Source: Pedobacter lusitanus
Lineage (GTDB): Bacteria; Bacteroidota; Bacteroidia; Sphingobacteriales; Sphingobacteriaceae
Length of the DNA: 64,000 nt
Reading direction: 5' to 3'
NCBI RefSeq assembly: GCF_040026395.1
Contig: NZ_CP157278.1
Span: forward strand, 1,178,001-1,242,000
A model generated the notes under the pieces. It was not told the origin of the DNA and did not search any database. It worked only from the letters and a program-made list of their open reading frames with translations. Shown here in pieces: positions 54,355 to 63,054 of the stretch. The translations under genes were made by a program, and so were the position numbers. Position 1 is the stretch's first letter. Every line of letters starts with the position of its first letter.

Positions 54355-55446
54355 TTATTTCAAAACGCTTTCTATGGCTTCACCAATTGGATTTGCCGAA
54401 GTAAACTCAAAACCCAGTAAGCGGACTATGGTTTGGGCATATTGATCCTGGTATAACTGCCCATTATTTTTAACCTCACCCAAAGGTTTTATCTGAGGTC
54501 CGATGGCCATCAGCCAGGTTTCATTGGAATGTGGAGTACCGGAACCATGACTGGTCCATTGTTTACCTTCGCCTCTGCCATGATCCGGCATAACTATAAT
54601 AGCTGTCTTATTTTTATAAAAAGGATCATGCTGAATATTTTCCCATAGGCTGCCAAGCATCGCATCAATACTATGGGTTGCATCCAGATAAAGTTCATAA
54701 TGCCCCTCATGTCCGTGTTCATCGGTATCAGCCAGGTCAAGGTAAACAATTTTTGGATGTCTGGCCATGATATAAGATTTTGCTATTGCATAGGTAGTTG
54801 CATCCATACGCTCTCCATCACCCCATATTTTAGGCTCATAATGCTGAATTTCATTAGCTAATTTTTCAGCCTCGGTAAGATTAGTATCTTTTATGTTTTC
54901 AAATGGGTTATTCACCATCAGGCCATTTCGATTCCGGTTAATTATTCTGACTACGGCATCCCAGGAGGCAAATGAGGCAACTTTACCTTTATATCCCTTT
55001 TGCTGATCGATAAATTCCAGAATATTCTTATTCGGATTATCAGGATAATCATTAGAATTCACTTTCGGATCTGCAAAACCAGTCAGATTCTCATTACGTC
55101 CGGGGTATGAAAACCAGTAAGGATTTTTAACATTCACCAGACTTCCCAAATCGCGGTTGCCATATAACTGCCCCTCTTTTGCAATTACACTCCAGACAAA
55201 AGGCATTAATTTTTTTCTACGTTCCTGCTGATCATCAGCCCAGTATTTTTTTATTCTCTGAACTGAATCCTGTGAATTATACTTTTTGTTCTTGATCAAT
55301 GCTTTCTCGGCTCCCTGAAAAACTTCATGCCAGCGCAAACCATCAATAGATACAATAATCACATTTTCTACCTTATTACTTTTCTGAGCATAGGCAGCAG
55401 CCGACGTTAATAAGGCCAGCAGTACCGGAAAAATTCTTTTATTCAT
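54355..55446 (-). CDS. Exported alkaline-phosphatase-superfamily enzyme
   Basis: Exported metal-dependent phosphatase/phosphodiesterase-fold enzyme of 363 residues from the ATG at 55444-55446; the longer frame upstream lacks a good start. The signal peptide ends near AAYAQ. Motifs include VIIVSIDGLRWHEVFQGAE (first metal aspartate; the usual nucleophile region), LDLADTDEHGHEGHYELY (second metal site), VMPDHGRGEG and WTSHGSGTPHSNETW. The nucleophile is not certain: the residue expected as Thr/Ser after the first motif is not obvious, so sulfatase, phosphodiesterase or phosphatase activity cannot be separated. It leads an operon with the LamG-EEP gene. Confidence 0.85.
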   Translation of the reverse strand: MNKRIFPVLLALLTSAAAYAQKSNKVENVIIVSIDGLRWHEVFQGAEKALIKNKKYNSQDSVQRIKKYWADDQQERRKKLMPFVWSVIAKEGQLYGNRDLGSLVNVKNPYWFSYPGRNENLTGFADPKVNSNDYPDNPNKNILEFIDQQKGYKGKVASFASWDAVVRIINRNRNGLMVNNPFENIKDTNLTEAEKLANEIQHYEPKIWGDGERMDATTYAIAKSYIMARHPKIVYLDLADTDEHGHEGHYELYLDATHSIDAMLGSLWENIQHDPFYKNKTAIIVMPDHGRGEGKQWTSHGSGTPHSNETWLMAIGPQIKPLGEVKNNGQLYQDQYAQTIVRLLGFEFTSANPIGEAIESVLK

Positions 55447-55663
55447 TTCAATTGGCTTGTATAGGTTTATAAAATTGGTATGGGAGTAAAAATAACACAA
55501 TAAGTTAACAAATACTAAATAAAACAAGTAACATAAACGTCACTAAAATCAGCTGATAAAATTTTAGAACTAAGTTTAAAAGCAAATTAATAATGATTTA
55601 AGAGCAAAATACAATGATATCATAGATTGTGTATTTTTTTCAAAAGTTAAGCATTACTTAACA

Positions 55664-55692
55664 TTGCATTCTAAATAAGTATTATATATTTG
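55664..55692 (+). promoter_or_regulatory. Bacteroidota-type promoter of the second SusC/SusD operon
   Basis: TTG at 55664-55666 and TATATTTG at 55685-55692, 18 bp apart, match the -33/-7 consensus. The SusC start lies 45 bp downstream. Surrounding DNA is AT-rich and shared with the divergent phosphatase operon. Confidence 0.7.
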
Positions 55693-55736
55693 TACAAATA
55701 CTAAACATAGTATAGCCAAATTAAACTTCTGAATGT

Positions 55737-58700
55737 ATGGAAATTATCTACTCATTAAAAAAGGTGGGCCAAATAACCATTTTGGTCTGGCTGCTGGGCC
55801 TGAGTGCCACTTATGCTCAAAGCACTGTCACGGGAACAGTCACAGATGAAAAAAACCAGGGTATGCCTGGTGTATCTGTCAAAGTAAAAGGCAGTAATAT
55901 TGGTGGCACCACCAATACGACAGGAAAATTCAGTCTGACTATCTCACCTAACTCTACCCTGATTTTCAGTTACATTGGCTACCAGCCGCAAGAGATTAAT
56001 GCTGGTACACAATCACAGGTCAATGTAAAACTCACCCCCGAACAGAATGCCCTTAACGAGGTTGTAGTAACTGCATTAGGTGTAAAAAAAGAGAAACGAA
56101 GTCTTGGTTATGCTGTGCAGGAAGTACAGGGTGAGTCTTTGCAAAAGGCTATTTCCCCGAATGTGGTAGAATCTTTAACGGGTAAAGTAGCAGGACTGAC
56201 CATCCAGAACAGCAGCGACTTCTTCTCTGATCCCAAAATATTTCTAAGGGGTAAAAAGCCCTTAATTGTTATAAATGGTGTTCCTAATACCGATACTGAC
56301 CTATGGAATATCAGTTCTGATGATATAGAAAATGTATCGGTTCTTAAAGGTGCAGCTGCATCTGCATTATATGGTTCTCTGGGACTTAACGGGGCAGTGC
56401 AGATTACTTTAAAAAATGGCAGCAAAGCTGCTATGGGAACCACCGTAGCTGTAAATTCTTCGACTACTTTCCAGGGAGGGTTTATCAGAATTCCGAGAGC
56501 TCAGACTCTGTATGGCCCGGGTGATGCCGGACAATATGCATTTGGTTCGGGAGGCCCCGGAGGCGGAGGTGTAAATGACTTTGATTATTCGGTATGGGGT
56601 CCCAAATTTGACGGACGACTGATTCCTCAATATGACTCTCCTATTGACCCGGTTACTGGTAAAAGAATTCCTACCCCATGGATTGCCAGAGGCAAAGACA
56701 ATCTGGGCAATTTTATGCAAACCGGCTTGTTGACCTCTACAAATTTCTCTGTACAAAGCAAAGGAGAAAATGGAAGTATTACACTCTCTGACACTTACAA
56801 ATATTCAAAAGCATCAGTACCAGGCGCCAAATTAAACATCAATACTTTCCGTCTGAGCGGCTATACGAATCTTTCAAAAAAGCTGACCGTTGAAGGATCA
56901 TTGCAACATACTTATGAGTTTGCAAGTAACCTGCCCCGCAATGACTATGGTCCGCACTCTCCTATCTACAATTTAACGATTTGGGGAGGTGCCCATTTTG
57001 ATATCAGGGATTTTAAAGATTACTGGGTTCCGGGTAAAGAAGGAATCAAGCAACGCTTTGTAGAAAACTGGCGATACAATAACCCGTACATGCTTGCTTA
57101 TGAGTGGAGAAGACCTTATACTAAAAACGATATTCTGGGGTCACTGAAATTCAACTATAAAATCAATAATCAGCTGGATGTAGATATCAGAACTAATCTG
57201 AATACCTATACCTTAACCAAAGATGAAGAGATTGCGATGGACATTTATGACTATAGCATTGCCGATCGCGGTGGCAGATACAGACATAATGAATATACAT
57301 TTCTCGAATCAAATACCGATTTCCTGCTAAAATACCGCAATACTTTCTTCAATAATGTATTCAGTGTAAATGCTACTTTAGGCGGAAACCAGCGCTATAC
57401 AGCAAATACAGAGGCGCATGCAGCTACTACAAAACTAATCGTTCCGAACATCTTTAAACTGGAAAATTCGACTGATAAGATCACTCCTACCAGTTATAAG
57501 GACAGAAAAGGCATATATAGTGCTTATTCTTCCGTTGACATTGGTTATAAAAACAAGCTATTTCTTGGTCTGACAGGCAGAACAGACAAATCTTCCACTT
57601 TACCGGTAAATAATTCTGCTTTCTTTTATCCTTCTGCGTCATTGAGTGCTATAGTAAGCGATATATTTAAGTTGCCTACAGTTATCAGCTATCTGAAATT
57701 AAGAACGGCTTATGCAAAAGTTGGCGGTGATATGGATATCTATACTGCTGTAAACTCCTATTCAACTGGTGACCGATACAGAAACTCACCTACAGCTGCT
57801 TATCCCAATATTATTGACAATCCGAATCTGAAGCCGGAGTTTAACACTACTTATGAGGCAGGTATGGAAGCCAGATTCTTAAATGACAGACTGGGTTTCG
57901 ATTTTACCTATTATACCAACAACTACGGTCCTCAGATATTTACCCAGCCTTTTTCTCAAACATCGGGTTATACAGGTATCAGACTGAATGGAAGAACAAC
58001 GCAAAGAAGAGGTTATGACTTTTCTGTAAATGTTACCCCGGTAAAAACTGATAATTTCTCCTGGACTTCAATTATCAATATGGATTCCGGTAAAGATTAC
58101 TTAAAGTCATTACCTCCGCTGGCTGACGGAACTCCACAACTGATGGAAGGAAAAATCCCGGTAGGCGGACGTCTGGATGAGTACTGGTATAACGATTGGG
58201 AAAAATCACCTGATGGCAAACTGATTATTGATGCAAACGGATTACCCAGAGTTACAGATTACACCGTAGATATGGGTAACCAAAAAACAAGTTTTACACT
58301 GAGCATGAACAATACTTTCAATTATAAAAATCTATCTCTTTCCTTTTTGGTCGACGGCAGATTTGGTGGTATTACTTATGATGGTTATGAGCGAAATCTT
58401 TGGCAATCAGGCTCTCACCCTGATGCAGTTGGCCCTGAAAGAGAATTATCAAATATCGCTTATGCTACCGGAGGTGACCCAAAGACGATGCTGATACCAG
58501 GACTTAAAATTGTAAGCGGGGCGGCAAAATATGACCCGAATGGCAATCTGCTTTCTGATACAAGAGTATTTGCTCCAAACGATTATAAAGTTGATTATCA
58601 GACCTGGGCAAAAGGATATAAAGCAGCATGGCAAAATCTCATTATTGACAAGACTTTTATCAAATTGAGAGAAGTTGTCCTCACTTATAATTTTCCGGCC

Positions 58701-58883
58701 TCTTTCCTGAAAAAAACTTTTATTAAAGGAGCTTCTATTTCTTTAGTAGGTCGAAATCTATATTACTGGACCAAAGACAAAACCTTTGGTGATCTGGATA
58801 CATACAGTATGGAGACTGGAGATACTGGTCTTCAGCAGCCTTCACAAAGGACTTACGGTTTTAATATCAATCTTAAATTATAA
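55737..58883 (+). CDS. SusC/RagA-family TonB-dependent transporter
   Basis: Outer membrane importer of 1048 residues. A signal peptide ends near TYAQS; the carboxypeptidase-regulatory-like domain follows (VTGTVTDEKNQGMPGVSVKV), then the TonB-plug with VSVLKGAAASALYGSLGLNGAVQ. The barrel ends with RTYGFNINLKL. It pairs with the SusD gene 11 bp downstream. The two phosphoesterase-type genes divergent from it and the MFS gene downstream suggest the imported molecule is a phosphorylated compound. This context link is inference; the substrate-binding loops themselves cannot be interpreted by eye. Confidence 0.95.
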   Translation: MEIIYSLKKVGQITILVWLLGLSATYAQSTVTGTVTDEKNQGMPGVSVKVKGSNIGGTTNTTGKFSLTISPNSTLIFSYIGYQPQEINAGTQSQVNVKLTPEQNALNEVVVTALGVKKEKRSLGYAVQEVQGESLQKAISPNVVESLTGKVAGLTIQNSSDFFSDPKIFLRGKKPLIVINGVPNTDTDLWNISSDDIENVSVLKGAAASALYGSLGLNGAVQITLKNGSKAAMGTTVAVNSSTTFQGGFIRIPRAQTLYGPGDAGQYAFGSGGPGGGGVNDFDYSVWGPKFDGRLIPQYDSPIDPVTGKRIPTPWIARGKDNLGNFMQTGLLTSTNFSVQSKGENGSITLSDTYKYSKASVPGAKLNINTFRLSGYTNLSKKLTVEGSLQHTYEFASNLPRNDYGPHSPIYNLTIWGGAHFDIRDFKDYWVPGKEGIKQRFVENWRYNNPYMLAYEWRRPYTKNDILGSLKFNYKINNQLDVDIRTNLNTYTLTKDEEIAMDIYDYSIADRGGRYRHNEYTFLESNTDFLLKYRNTFFNNVFSVNATLGGNQRYTANTEAHAATTKLIVPNIFKLENSTDKITPTSYKDRKGIYSAYSSVDIGYKNKLFLGLTGRTDKSSTLPVNNSAFFYPSASLSAIVSDIFKLPTVISYLKLRTAYAKVGGDMDIYTAVNSYSTGDRYRNSPTAAYPNIIDNPNLKPEFNTTYEAGMEARFLNDRLGFDFTYYTNNYGPQIFTQPFSQTSGYTGIRLNGRTTQRRGYDFSVNVTPVKTDNFSWTSIINMDSGKDYLKSLPPLADGTPQLMEGKIPVGGRLDEYWYNDWEKSPDGKLIIDANGLPRVTDYTVDMGNQKTSFTLSMNNTFNYKNLSLSFLVDGRFGGITYDGYERNLWQSGSHPDAVGPERELSNIAYATGGDPKTMLIPGLKIVSGAAKYDPNGNLLSDTRVFAPNDYKVDYQTWAKGYKAAWQNLIIDKTFIKLREVVLTYNFPASFLKKTFIKGASISLVGRNLYYWTKDKTFGDLDTYSMETGDTGLQQPSQRTYGFNINLKL

Positions 58884-58894
58884 AAGCTCAGACC

Positions 58895-60421
58895 ATGAAA
58901 GCTATTAAAATAATACTTTGCTTACTTCTGGTAATTGTTACCACCAGTGGCTGTTTAAAATATGATGTACTGAGAGACAATCCCAATAACCCGATTTCAG
59001 TACCACCTGCTTTACTTTTTACCGCAGTCATTCCAAGACCCGTAAGTTCATTCACAGACTCTTATCAGGATCCTCAGTATCATACTTTTGCCAGTGCCGA
59101 TTCCGGCCCGGTAAATTACAAATACGGAACCGGCTCTTTTTACTATGGCGACAAAATCAAAGACAATGATAAATCTACCACTTACAGTGCAATAAGTAGT
59201 GCGTTGCGCAATATTGACAAAATGGTTAAAGAGGCCGAATCTGCAAAAACACCCGTTTACCCCATACTCGCTAAATTTTTAAAAGCCTATTACTATATCA
59301 CCATGACCAGACAGATGGGGGATATTCCACTCACAGAAGCATTAAAAGGAGCGGAAATCCCTAAACCCAGATATGATAGCCAAAAATCTGTATTTATCCA
59401 GTGTTTAAACTGGCTGGATGAAGCTAATACTGAACTTGGTGCATTCATTACCGCTAACCCGGGCGCATCTGTAGACGGAGATATTTACTATACAGGAGAT
59501 CTGAGAAAATGGCAAAAAGCAATCAACGCCTATACCGTCAGAGTACTGATATTATTAAGTAAAAAAGAGAACGATGCAGATGTAAACGTAAAAAGCAGAT
59601 TTCAGGCTATTATACAAAATCCTTCAAAATACCCATTATTCATCAGCCTGTCTGATAATATGCAGATTACACACAGAGACGAAGATGGTTTCAGAGGCAC
59701 TTATAATCCGACAGCAGGAATTTTAAAAGAAGGAGTCATTTATGCCGACACTTATATTGATCTGCTTAAAAGTTATCAGGATCCCAGATTACCAATCATA
59801 GCTGATCCTACCCCTAAAGCACTGGCAGCCAACCCAACCAATGAGGCAGCAGTAAGAGCAGATTTCGCTTCATATGCAGGAGCAAGTGCTGCAGCTACAG
59901 CCATAGATAACAATCTGAAAAAGAATAATGGAGAATTTTCCAGACCTAATGAAAAAAGATTCTGGAATTTCACTGGCCAGCCATCTATATTACTGGGTTA
60001 TTCAGAACAGGAATTAAATATTGCTGAAGCAGCCAACAGAGGCTGGATTGCTACCGATGCAAAAACGCATTATGACAATGGCGTTAAGGCTTCCATGGAT
60101 TTTTATAATGCACCTGTCGGAGATTACCTGACCAGTAAAGCACCATATATCAGTGGCCCTGCTGGTTTAAAAAGAATCCTGGAACAGCAATATCTTTCAT
60201 TTGCCGAAAACTCGGGATGGGAAGCCTGGTTTCTGAACCGCCGTACAGGAGTTCCGGAGTACAAATTTTCAAACGTCAACAACATCACTAAATTTCCGGT
60301 AAGATGGGCGTATCCAACAGCCGAAAACACTGACAATACAGCCAATTACAGAGCTGCTTTAACTGCTCAGTTTGGAAGTGAGATTGACGACAGAGACCAG
60401 CTCATGTGGCTGCTGAAATAA
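58895..60421 (+). CDS. SusD/RagB-family outer membrane lipoprotein
   Basis: Substrate-binding lid for the SusC protein encoded 11 bp upstream, 508 residues. The lipoprotein signal ends TTSGC (Cys20), followed by DNPNNPISVPPALLFTAVIP, characteristic of the SusD-like_2 group. Alpha-helical TPR-like repeats (KFLKAYYYITMTRQMGDIP) and a C-terminal region (EQQYLSFAENSGWEAWFLNRRTG) complete the family pattern. A rho-independent terminator follows at 60463, before the MFS gene, so the latter may have its own promoter or depend on read-through. Confidence 0.92.
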   Translation: MKAIKIILCLLLVIVTTSGCLKYDVLRDNPNNPISVPPALLFTAVIPRPVSSFTDSYQDPQYHTFASADSGPVNYKYGTGSFYYGDKIKDNDKSTTYSAISSALRNIDKMVKEAESAKTPVYPILAKFLKAYYYITMTRQMGDIPLTEALKGAEIPKPRYDSQKSVFIQCLNWLDEANTELGAFITANPGASVDGDIYYTGDLRKWQKAINAYTVRVLILLSKKENDADVNVKSRFQAIIQNPSKYPLFISLSDNMQITHRDEDGFRGTYNPTAGILKEGVIYADTYIDLLKSYQDPRLPIIADPTPKALAANPTNEAAVRADFASYAGASAAATAIDNNLKKNNGEFSRPNEKRFWNFTGQPSILLGYSEQELNIAEAANRGWIATDAKTHYDNGVKASMDFYNAPVGDYLTSKAPYISGPAGLKRILEQQYLSFAENSGWEAWFLNRRTGVPEYKFSNVNNITKFPVRWAYPTAENTDNTANYRAALTAQFGSEIDDRDQLMWLLK

Positions 60422-60462
60422 TTCTTCTGAAGACTACTGTTTTGTTTAGTTTAGTTGTGGTT

Positions 60463-60488
60463 AGGGGCCGTGTGGTTACGGCCCCTTT
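60463..60488 (+). terminator. Intrinsic terminator after SusD
   Basis: 9-bp GC-rich stem (AGGGGCCGT at 60463-60471, ACGGCCCCT at 60478-60486), 6-nt loop, followed by a short U run. It lies 42 bp after the SusD stop. Confidence 0.75.
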
Positions 60489-60539
60489 CATCAAACACCT
60501 GTGGGTATAGATGCTGGCAGACACCTTTAATCGTATAAA

Positions 60540-61826
60540 ATGAACCGACTAAGATATTTACTGACCCACTCCAAAGTGTTTTTTATCATTTGGTGTATGC
60601 TGGCTGCTTTTGGCACCTATTTTTGTATGTATGCGTTTAGAAAGCCCTTTACAAGCGGCACCTATACCGGCATGTCTCTCTGGGACCTGGATTACAAAGC
60701 AGTGCTGATTATTGCACAGGTATTTGGCTATATGCTTTCCAAATTCATGGGCATTAAAGTCATTTCGGAACTTAAGGCTTCGGGCAGGAAAAAGCTCATT
60801 ATCTGCTTAATTCTTTTTGCTGAAATTTCCTTATTATTTTTTGGGATGGTACCCTACCCCTATAATTTTGTCTTTCTGTTTCTGAATGGTTTACCGCTGG
60901 GGATGATCTGGGGAATTATTTTCAGCTATCTTGAAGGAAGACGATTTACCGAAATGCTGGCTATGGGCATGAGCATCAGCCTGATCGTATCATCAGGAAT
61001 CATCAAAACCATTTACTTTATCATCCATGAATGGCTACCTTTTATTCCTGAATTCTGGATGCCATTCGCAATGGGCTTACTGTTTTTGCCGCCCTTTCTG
61101 ATGTTTGTATGGATGCTTTCTATGATCCCGGAACCTGATGAGACTGACAAACTGCTTAGAGTTGAACGTCTGCCTATGACCTCAGCTGATAAAAAATATG
61201 CATTAAAAGAATATGGATTAGCGATTATCAGCATCGGGCTGATTTACACCATGCTGACTACCATGCGCGATTTCAGAGATAACTTTTCTGTAGAAATCTG
61301 GAATGAAATAGCACCTAACTGGGATAAAACTGTATTTTCCCTGACAGAAGCAATTACAGGAATTATTGTTCTGATTACGATAGGCTGCCTGTCACTGATC
61401 AGAAATAATATCAAAGGTTTCTGGATGACACAATACCTGGTTGCTTTGGGCCTGCTGATCAGCGGAGGCAGTACATTACTATTCCACTTTCAGTTAGTCA
61501 GTCCCTTTTTGTGGATGCTTTTAGTAGGAATGGGTTTATTTCTGGCCTATACGCCAATTCAGGTCGTGCTGTTTGAAAGAATGATTGCACTGTTTAAGAT
61601 CAGGGCTAATGCCGGCTTCTTTGTCTATATGTGTGACTCAGCCGGGTATCTTGGCAGTGTAGGATTATTGCTCTATAAAGAATTCTTCATGAAGGATAAG
61701 AGCTGGGCAAAAGTGCTGATGCAATTCAGCTATTTTCTGACTGTAATCTGCCTGCTGCTCCTCTTATTTTCTGTGCTCTTTTTTAACCGGAAAATTGGCT
61801 TTAAAAGATCAGAACTCAAGAGGTAA
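60540..61826 (+). CDS. DUF5690 MFS-like transporter, organophosphate-antiporter-like
   Basis: Integral membrane protein of 428 residues with about twelve hydrophobic segments, matching the DUF5690 family. TM1 carries TYFCMYAFRKPFTSGTY, and TM2 FGYMLSKFMGIKVISEL. These resemble the TM1 and TM2 motifs of the organophosphate:phosphate antiporter family (GlpT, UhpT, SLC37), where a TM1 arginine binds phosphate and TM2 holds YGxSKF. The family's substrate is not known to me; the resemblance is my own reading. Its place after SusC/SusD and near two phosphoesterase genes fits import of a phosphorylated compound across the inner membrane. Confidence 0.85.
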   Translation: MNRLRYLLTHSKVFFIIWCMLAAFGTYFCMYAFRKPFTSGTYTGMSLWDLDYKAVLIIAQVFGYMLSKFMGIKVISELKASGRKKLIICLILFAEISLLFFGMVPYPYNFVFLFLNGLPLGMIWGIIFSYLEGRRFTEMLAMGMSISLIVSSGIIKTIYFIIHEWLPFIPEFWMPFAMGLLFLPPFLMFVWMLSMIPEPDETDKLLRVERLPMTSADKKYALKEYGLAIISIGLIYTMLTTMRDFRDNFSVEIWNEIAPNWDKTVFSLTEAITGIIVLITIGCLSLIRNNIKGFWMTQYLVALGLLISGGSTLLFHFQLVSPFLWMLLVGMGLFLAYTPIQVVLFERMIALFKIRANAGFFVYMCDSAGYLGSVGLLLYKEFFMKDKSWAKVLMQFSYFLTVICLLLLLFSVLFFNRKIGFKRSELKR

Positions 61827-61856
61827 ATTACTTTCACCTCAATCAGTGGTTTGTAG

Positions 61857-61884
61857 AGAGGATAATATCCTCTTCTATTTTTTT
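61857..61884 (+). terminator. Intrinsic terminator after DUF5690 gene
   Basis: 7-bp stem (AGAGGAT at 61857-61863, ATCCTCT at 61867-61873) with a 3-nt loop, followed by a seven-T tract at 61878-61884. It overlaps the end of the convergent permease gene. Confidence 0.75.
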
Positions 61885-63038
61885 ATTTCTCCACGCACCT
61901 TTATTTTTAGAAGCACATAAGACAGCAAAGCATAAAAACAAAGCTGAATACATAGTATTGTAGTATAGTCACCGATATCACCCAATGTACCGTTTTGCAG
62001 TAACAATATTCTATACCCGTTAACAAAGGGCATCATCGGGAAAACATAGGCAAATAATCTTGCTGCCCATCCGGTCTGATCAAATGGCCAGCTATAACCC
62101 GATACGATATAAACTGTCATCGACAAAACCATTAAGAATTGTACTGCTCTTAACTGGGTTTTAAAAATGATACTCGCTACCATTCCCATAAAGGTGGCTG
62201 CAGCTATAAAAAGACAGAAAATAACGGCTGCATCTCCAATATGCTGAGGAAAGGGCTCTTTGAAAATCACATAAAAACAAGCCAGAATACCTGCCAGAAC
62301 AAGAGAGATCATCCAGTAAGGAACAACTTTGATGGCCATCATCATAGCTACAGATTTACTTTGATTGCATAACTGACCAAAAGTACCTGCCTCAAATTCT
62401 GAAGTAAAACTCAAAGCCATAACCACAATGGTCACTGTCTGCAAAATAATAGCCAGATAAGATGGCCAGGAATATATCATGTAGTTTGAGGCCGGATTAT
62501 ACAAGCGAAAAATATTGGAATGAAATGCTTCATACTGATCTGCTGCTACTGTTCCGGGTAGTCCCTGTTTCTGCATTGCCCCTATTTTAATTCCTGCATT
62601 TAACGTCCCTGCTGCAGTCAGTAATGCCCGGGATACATAACTCGAGGTCATCAGGTTTGCATTGTTCACATATGCGTTGATTTCAGGATGTCTGTTTTGT
62701 AAAATGTCTGCTTCAAATCCATCGGGTATAATCACTGCGCCCATCGCTTTATCATTCATGAGTACTGTACGCATCTCTACATTTTCATGCTTAACTGCAA
62801 CAACCTTCAAGACATCCATATCATTCAGCATATCAATAAATCTGGTACTTAAGGCAGAATTATCCTTGTCTACAACCTTAACCGGTAAATCTGTGAACTT
62901 ACCTTTCTGATACATTGCCCCGAATATAATGCCATACAGAATCGGGCCGCCAATAAACAGCATCACCATAACCGGATTGTTCTTAAACAACCTGAATTCC
63001 CGGCCGGTCAATGATAAAAATGTCTTCAGTCTGCTCAT
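61875..63038 (-). CDS. ABC-2 type transporter permease
   Basis: Inner membrane permease of 387 residues of the ABC-2 type used in multidrug or small-molecule efflux. One N-terminal membrane helix (VMVMLFIGGPILYGIIFGAMY) is followed by a large periplasmic domain of about 150 residues (LPVKVVDKDNSALSTRFIDM and onward). Five C-terminal helices follow. It is a paralogue of the next gene, 16 bp upstream on the same strand; such pairs usually work with an ATPase and an HlyD-like adaptor encoded just outside. No ATP-binding motif is present here. Confidence 0.9.
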   Translation of the reverse strand: MSRLKTFLSLTGREFRLFKNNPVMVMLFIGGPILYGIIFGAMYQKGKFTDLPVKVVDKDNSALSTRFIDMLNDMDVLKVVAVKHENVEMRTVLMNDKAMGAVIIPDGFEADILQNRHPEINAYVNNANLMTSSYVSRALLTAAGTLNAGIKIGAMQKQGLPGTVAADQYEAFHSNIFRLYNPASNYMIYSWPSYLAIILQTVTIVVMALSFTSEFEAGTFGQLCNQSKSVAMMMAIKVVPYWMISLVLAGILACFYVIFKEPFPQHIGDAAVIFCLFIAAATFMGMVASIIFKTQLRAVQFLMVLSMTVYIVSGYSWPFDQTGWAARLFAYVFPMMPFVNGYRILLLQNGTLGDIGDYTTILCIQLCFYALLSYVLLKIKVRGEIKK

Positions 63039-63054
63039 AATTATTCTCCGGAAT

